A stretch of DNA of 64,000 bases. It comes from CAZEHS01 sp964649745. Its GTDB lineage: Bacteria > Bacillota > Clostridia > Peptostreptococcales > Acidaminobacteraceae. The notes under the pieces were generated by a model. It did not search any database. It saw nothing but the letters and a program-made list of their open reading frames with translations, and was not told the DNA's origin. A program made the translations under genes and the position numbers. Position 1 is the first letter of the stretch. Every line of letters begins with the position of its first letter. Shown in pieces: positions 62,319 through 64,000 of this stretch. The stretch spans positions 1-64,000 of the forward strand of contig CAZYQI010000007.1 in NCBI GenBank assembly GCA_964649745.1, given 5' to 3'.

Positions 62319-62386
62319 AAAACCGGCCTTCGGCATCAAATCACCCCCTCTCACGGATGATTTGGAGCCATTGGCCGGTTTTTTAT
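62319..62386 (+). terminator. Rho-independent terminator
   Basis: AAAACCGGCC and GGCCGGTTTTTT pair, with an inner ATCAAATCA / TGATTTG. The rest of the gap up to 62554 shows no gene. Confidence 0.85.
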
Positions 62387-62554
62387 CGGTATCAGCCATA
62401 ATCGCTTGTAACCGACAAGAAGTTCAGGCAAACTGGTACTGAACGTAACGCGCCATTTTATACCGCGGTATGGAAAGTAAAAAAAGTGATATCAAAGATA
62501 GATAAGGATTGAAGCTGCTTGATTTCAGGAAGGGTATCCACAAAAGCGGAATGG

Positions 62555-62571
62555 TTGGCACAGGACTTGCT
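62555..62571 (+). promoter_or_regulatory. Sigma-54 (-24/-12) promoter
   Basis: TTGGCACA-GGAC-TTGCT matches the RpoN consensus at all invariant bases. It lies 28 bp before the start of a LevR-like sigma-54 activator gene. Confidence 0.8.
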
Positions 62572-62598
62572 AAAGTAATTATCATCGGGGGATCAACT

Positions 62599-64000
62599 AT
62601 GAAGCATAAGGTTTTGAGTCTGATTGAAAAAGAAGATAAACGAACACCTTATACCGATCAGGAGCTGGCGGCGTTTCTCAACACCAAAAGGGAAACGGTT
62701 ACACTGATACGGAACGAGCTGGAGATTGCGGATTCCCGCATGAGGCGAAAGGAGCTGCTGGTAGCCGAGATTCATAAAATCAGTCATCGGCAGAAGGGGG
62801 CTTCCGAACGGGAGATCACCATGCTGATCAAGGAAAAGGGGTTCAATGTATCTCGCCATGTCGTCCGGGAAATTCTTCACGAAGGCAGGGAAAACGTTAC
62901 CCAGGCAATCGCAGTAGAAAAAACAGGGGACGATTGCAAAGAGGTTTTTGAAACATTGATCGGATTCGACGGCAGCCTTCAGAAAACAGTGCAGCAAGCC
63001 AAGGCAGCAATGCTGTATCCGCCAAAAGGGCTGCACACCCTGATTACCGGTCCCACCGGCGTTGGAAAGAGCGAGCTGGCTCAAGCAATGTACGAATACT
63101 CCCGAAACATGAACCGAATTGAGTCCCAATCTAAGTTTGTGATCTTCAACTGTGCAGACTATTCAAATAATCCCCAGCTATTGATGGCGCAGCTTTTCGG
63201 ATATGTTAAAGGCGCTTTTACGGGAGCAGATACAGACAAAAGCGGACTGGTGGATCGGGCCAACGGAGGACTCCTTTTCCTGGACGAGGTGCACCGTTTG
63301 CCGCCCAAGGGGCAGGAAATGCTGTTCTATCTCATTGACAAGGGGCGCTACCGGCGGTTGGGGGAAACGGATACAGAGAGAAAATCCGATATAACCATCA
63401 TAGCGGCAACGACGGAAAATGTAGATTCCACCCTGCTTGGAACCTTTCGTCGCCGAATTCCGATGACCATAGAAATACCTCCCCTGGTCCAACGACCATT
63501 GGTTGAAAGGTTCCGCCTGATCAAGAGCTTTCTGGAGCAGGAGAGCTCAAGGGTTAATTCGGTTATCAGCGTTCGCAGCGATGCCATGGCATCACTGCTG
63601 CTTTATGAATGTGATGGGAACATCGGACAACTCCGCAGCGATATTCAGGTTACATGTGCCAGAAGCTTTCTTACCCACATTACCAGCGGCAGCAAAATAC
63701 TGACCGTCGACCTGGAGGATCTGCCGGATCACGTTAAACGGGGTCTTTTGAGAAAACACACCTTGCGTCGGACTATCACCGAGATGATCCGCGACGAGGA
63801 GCTGGTGATTTACCCCAACGAGAAGGGGGTCGAGGCAGACGCCTTGACAGGGGCTCAGGAGAGTTCCTCGGAAATATACCGGTTTATCGAGGTGAGGCAC
63901 CAGCAATTGGTTAAAAGGAATCTGGATGCCGAGGTTGTCAATTATATTATCGGAAATGAGATAGAGAGCAAGATAAAGTCAGTTGTACAGCAGGCCAGAG
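62599..64000 (+). CDS. LevR-like sigma-54-dependent PTS regulator (cut by the window end)
   Basis: The reading frame runs off the window without a stop. Visible: an N-terminal helix-turn-helix region (TPYTDQELAAFLNTKRETVTLIRNELE), an AAA+ domain with Walker A GPTGVGKSE, contact loop GAFTGA and Walker B GLLFLDEVHR, then the start of a PTS regulation domain (about 430 onward: IYRFIEVRHQQLVKRNLDAEVVNYI). This is the LevR order, in which PTS phosphorylation controls a sigma-54 activator of sugar uptake genes. Start ATG with GGGGG ahead. Its own -24/-12 promoter at 62555 suggests that it is transcribed by the same RNA polymerase form. Confidence 0.9.
   Translation, partial: MKHKVLSLIEKEDKRTPYTDQELAAFLNTKRETVTLIRNELEIADSRMRRKELLVAEIHKISHRQKGASEREITMLIKEKGFNVSRHVVREILHEGRENVTQAIAVEKTGDDCKEVFETLIGFDGSLQKTVQQAKAAMLYPPKGLHTLITGPTGVGKSELAQAMYEYSRNMNRIESQSKFVIFNCADYSNNPQLLMAQLFGYVKGAFTGADTDKSGLVDRANGGLLFLDEVHRLPPKGQEMLFYLIDKGRYRRLGETDTERKSDITIIAATTENVDSTLLGTFRRRIPMTIEIPPLVQRPLVERFRLIKSFLEQESSRVNSVISVRSDAMASLLLYECDGNIGQLRSDIQVTCARSFLTHITSGSKILTVDLEDLPDHVKRGLLRKHTLRRTITEMIRDEELVIYPNEKGVEADALTGAQESSSEIYRFIEVRHQQLVKRNLDAEVVNYIIGNEIESKIKSVVQQAR

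Overview
The window looks like chromosomal DNA of an anaerobic Bacillota bacterium of the class Clostridia. The pointers are strong AGGAGG-type ribosome binding sites, TTG and GTG starts, MerR, Rrf2, OhrR and BceAB-type genes, several sigma-54 enhancer-binding proteins, a guanidine-I riboswitch in front of a Gdx/SugE exporter, and a stand-alone EF-G/TetM-like GTPase fused to a Rae1/YacP-like nuclease. Genus cannot be named from sequence alone. No rRNA, tRNA, CRISPR array, intact transposase or phage gene was seen.

Layout. 0.1-6.7 kb: a histidine kinase with an extracytoplasmic solute-binding sensor, an NtrC-type regulator, and a three-gene TRAP transporter behind a near-consensus sigma-54 promoter. 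6.9-12.5 kb: small stress and accessory genes (TipA-like MerR, YccF, serine hydrolase, YdeI-like protein, DUF3795 protein, ECF-type sigma factor, homocysteine methyltransferase family protein, a VOC remnant). 12.8-17.3 kb: a BceAB-type ABC exporter and a PocR-GGDEF-HD-GYP protein. 17.4-21.2 kb: diaminopropionate ammonia-lyase and a YgeY-type hydrolase with a divergent AraC regulator, then a chimeric pseudogene. 21.2-25.5 kb: Rrf2 regulator with a divergent flavin-binding protein, an MhqR-like nitroreductase/MarR/pirin operon, and a DMT exporter. 25.8-32.1 kb: complete 2-aminoethylphosphonate uptake and degradation operon with a divergent DeoR regulator. 32.2-36.1 kb: guanidine riboswitch and exporter, a B3/4-domain protein, radical SAM protein and winged-helix protein cluster, a Cys-cluster protein, and a NUDIX gene with a probable N-terminal frameshift. 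36.2-42.1 kb: OhrR-type regulator and glutathione peroxidase, a membrane-anchored hypothetical protein, the GTPase-nuclease fusion, and an amino acid permease. 42.4-50.8 kb: a sigma-54 activator and its likely target, a peptide/nickel-family ABC transporter followed by an alanine dehydrogenase-like gene, with paired upstream activating sequences and a -24/-12 promoter. 51-58.5 kb: tandem SRPBCC protein, membrane GGDEF protein, RsmH family methyltransferase, chemotaxis receptor and RecQ. 58.4-64 kb: a truncated SnoaL-like gene, a VOC protein, an AT-rich Fic gene between attC-like repeats, an SPL-type radical SAM protein, a small hypothetical protein and the 5' part of a LevR-like sigma-54 activator.

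Three recurring themes. (1) Sigma-54 control: three activators and three -24/-12 promoters, each close to the genes it probably serves. (2) Thiol, quinone and peroxide sensing: OhrR, MhqR-like MarR, Rrf2, nitroreductase, pirin and Gpx, with recognisable operators at two of them. (3) Decay and shuffling: a chimera carrying a copy of a radical SAM gene tail, truncated SnoaL and VOC remnants, a frameshifted NUDIX gene, two copies of a covarying hairpin repeat, and a possible integron-like Fic cassette. The most unusual items are the GTPase-Rae1 fusion, the Fic cassette, the duplicated gene tail and the self-placed sigma-54 promoter of the LevR-like gene. All similarity statements come from recognising motifs by eye; no database search was run.
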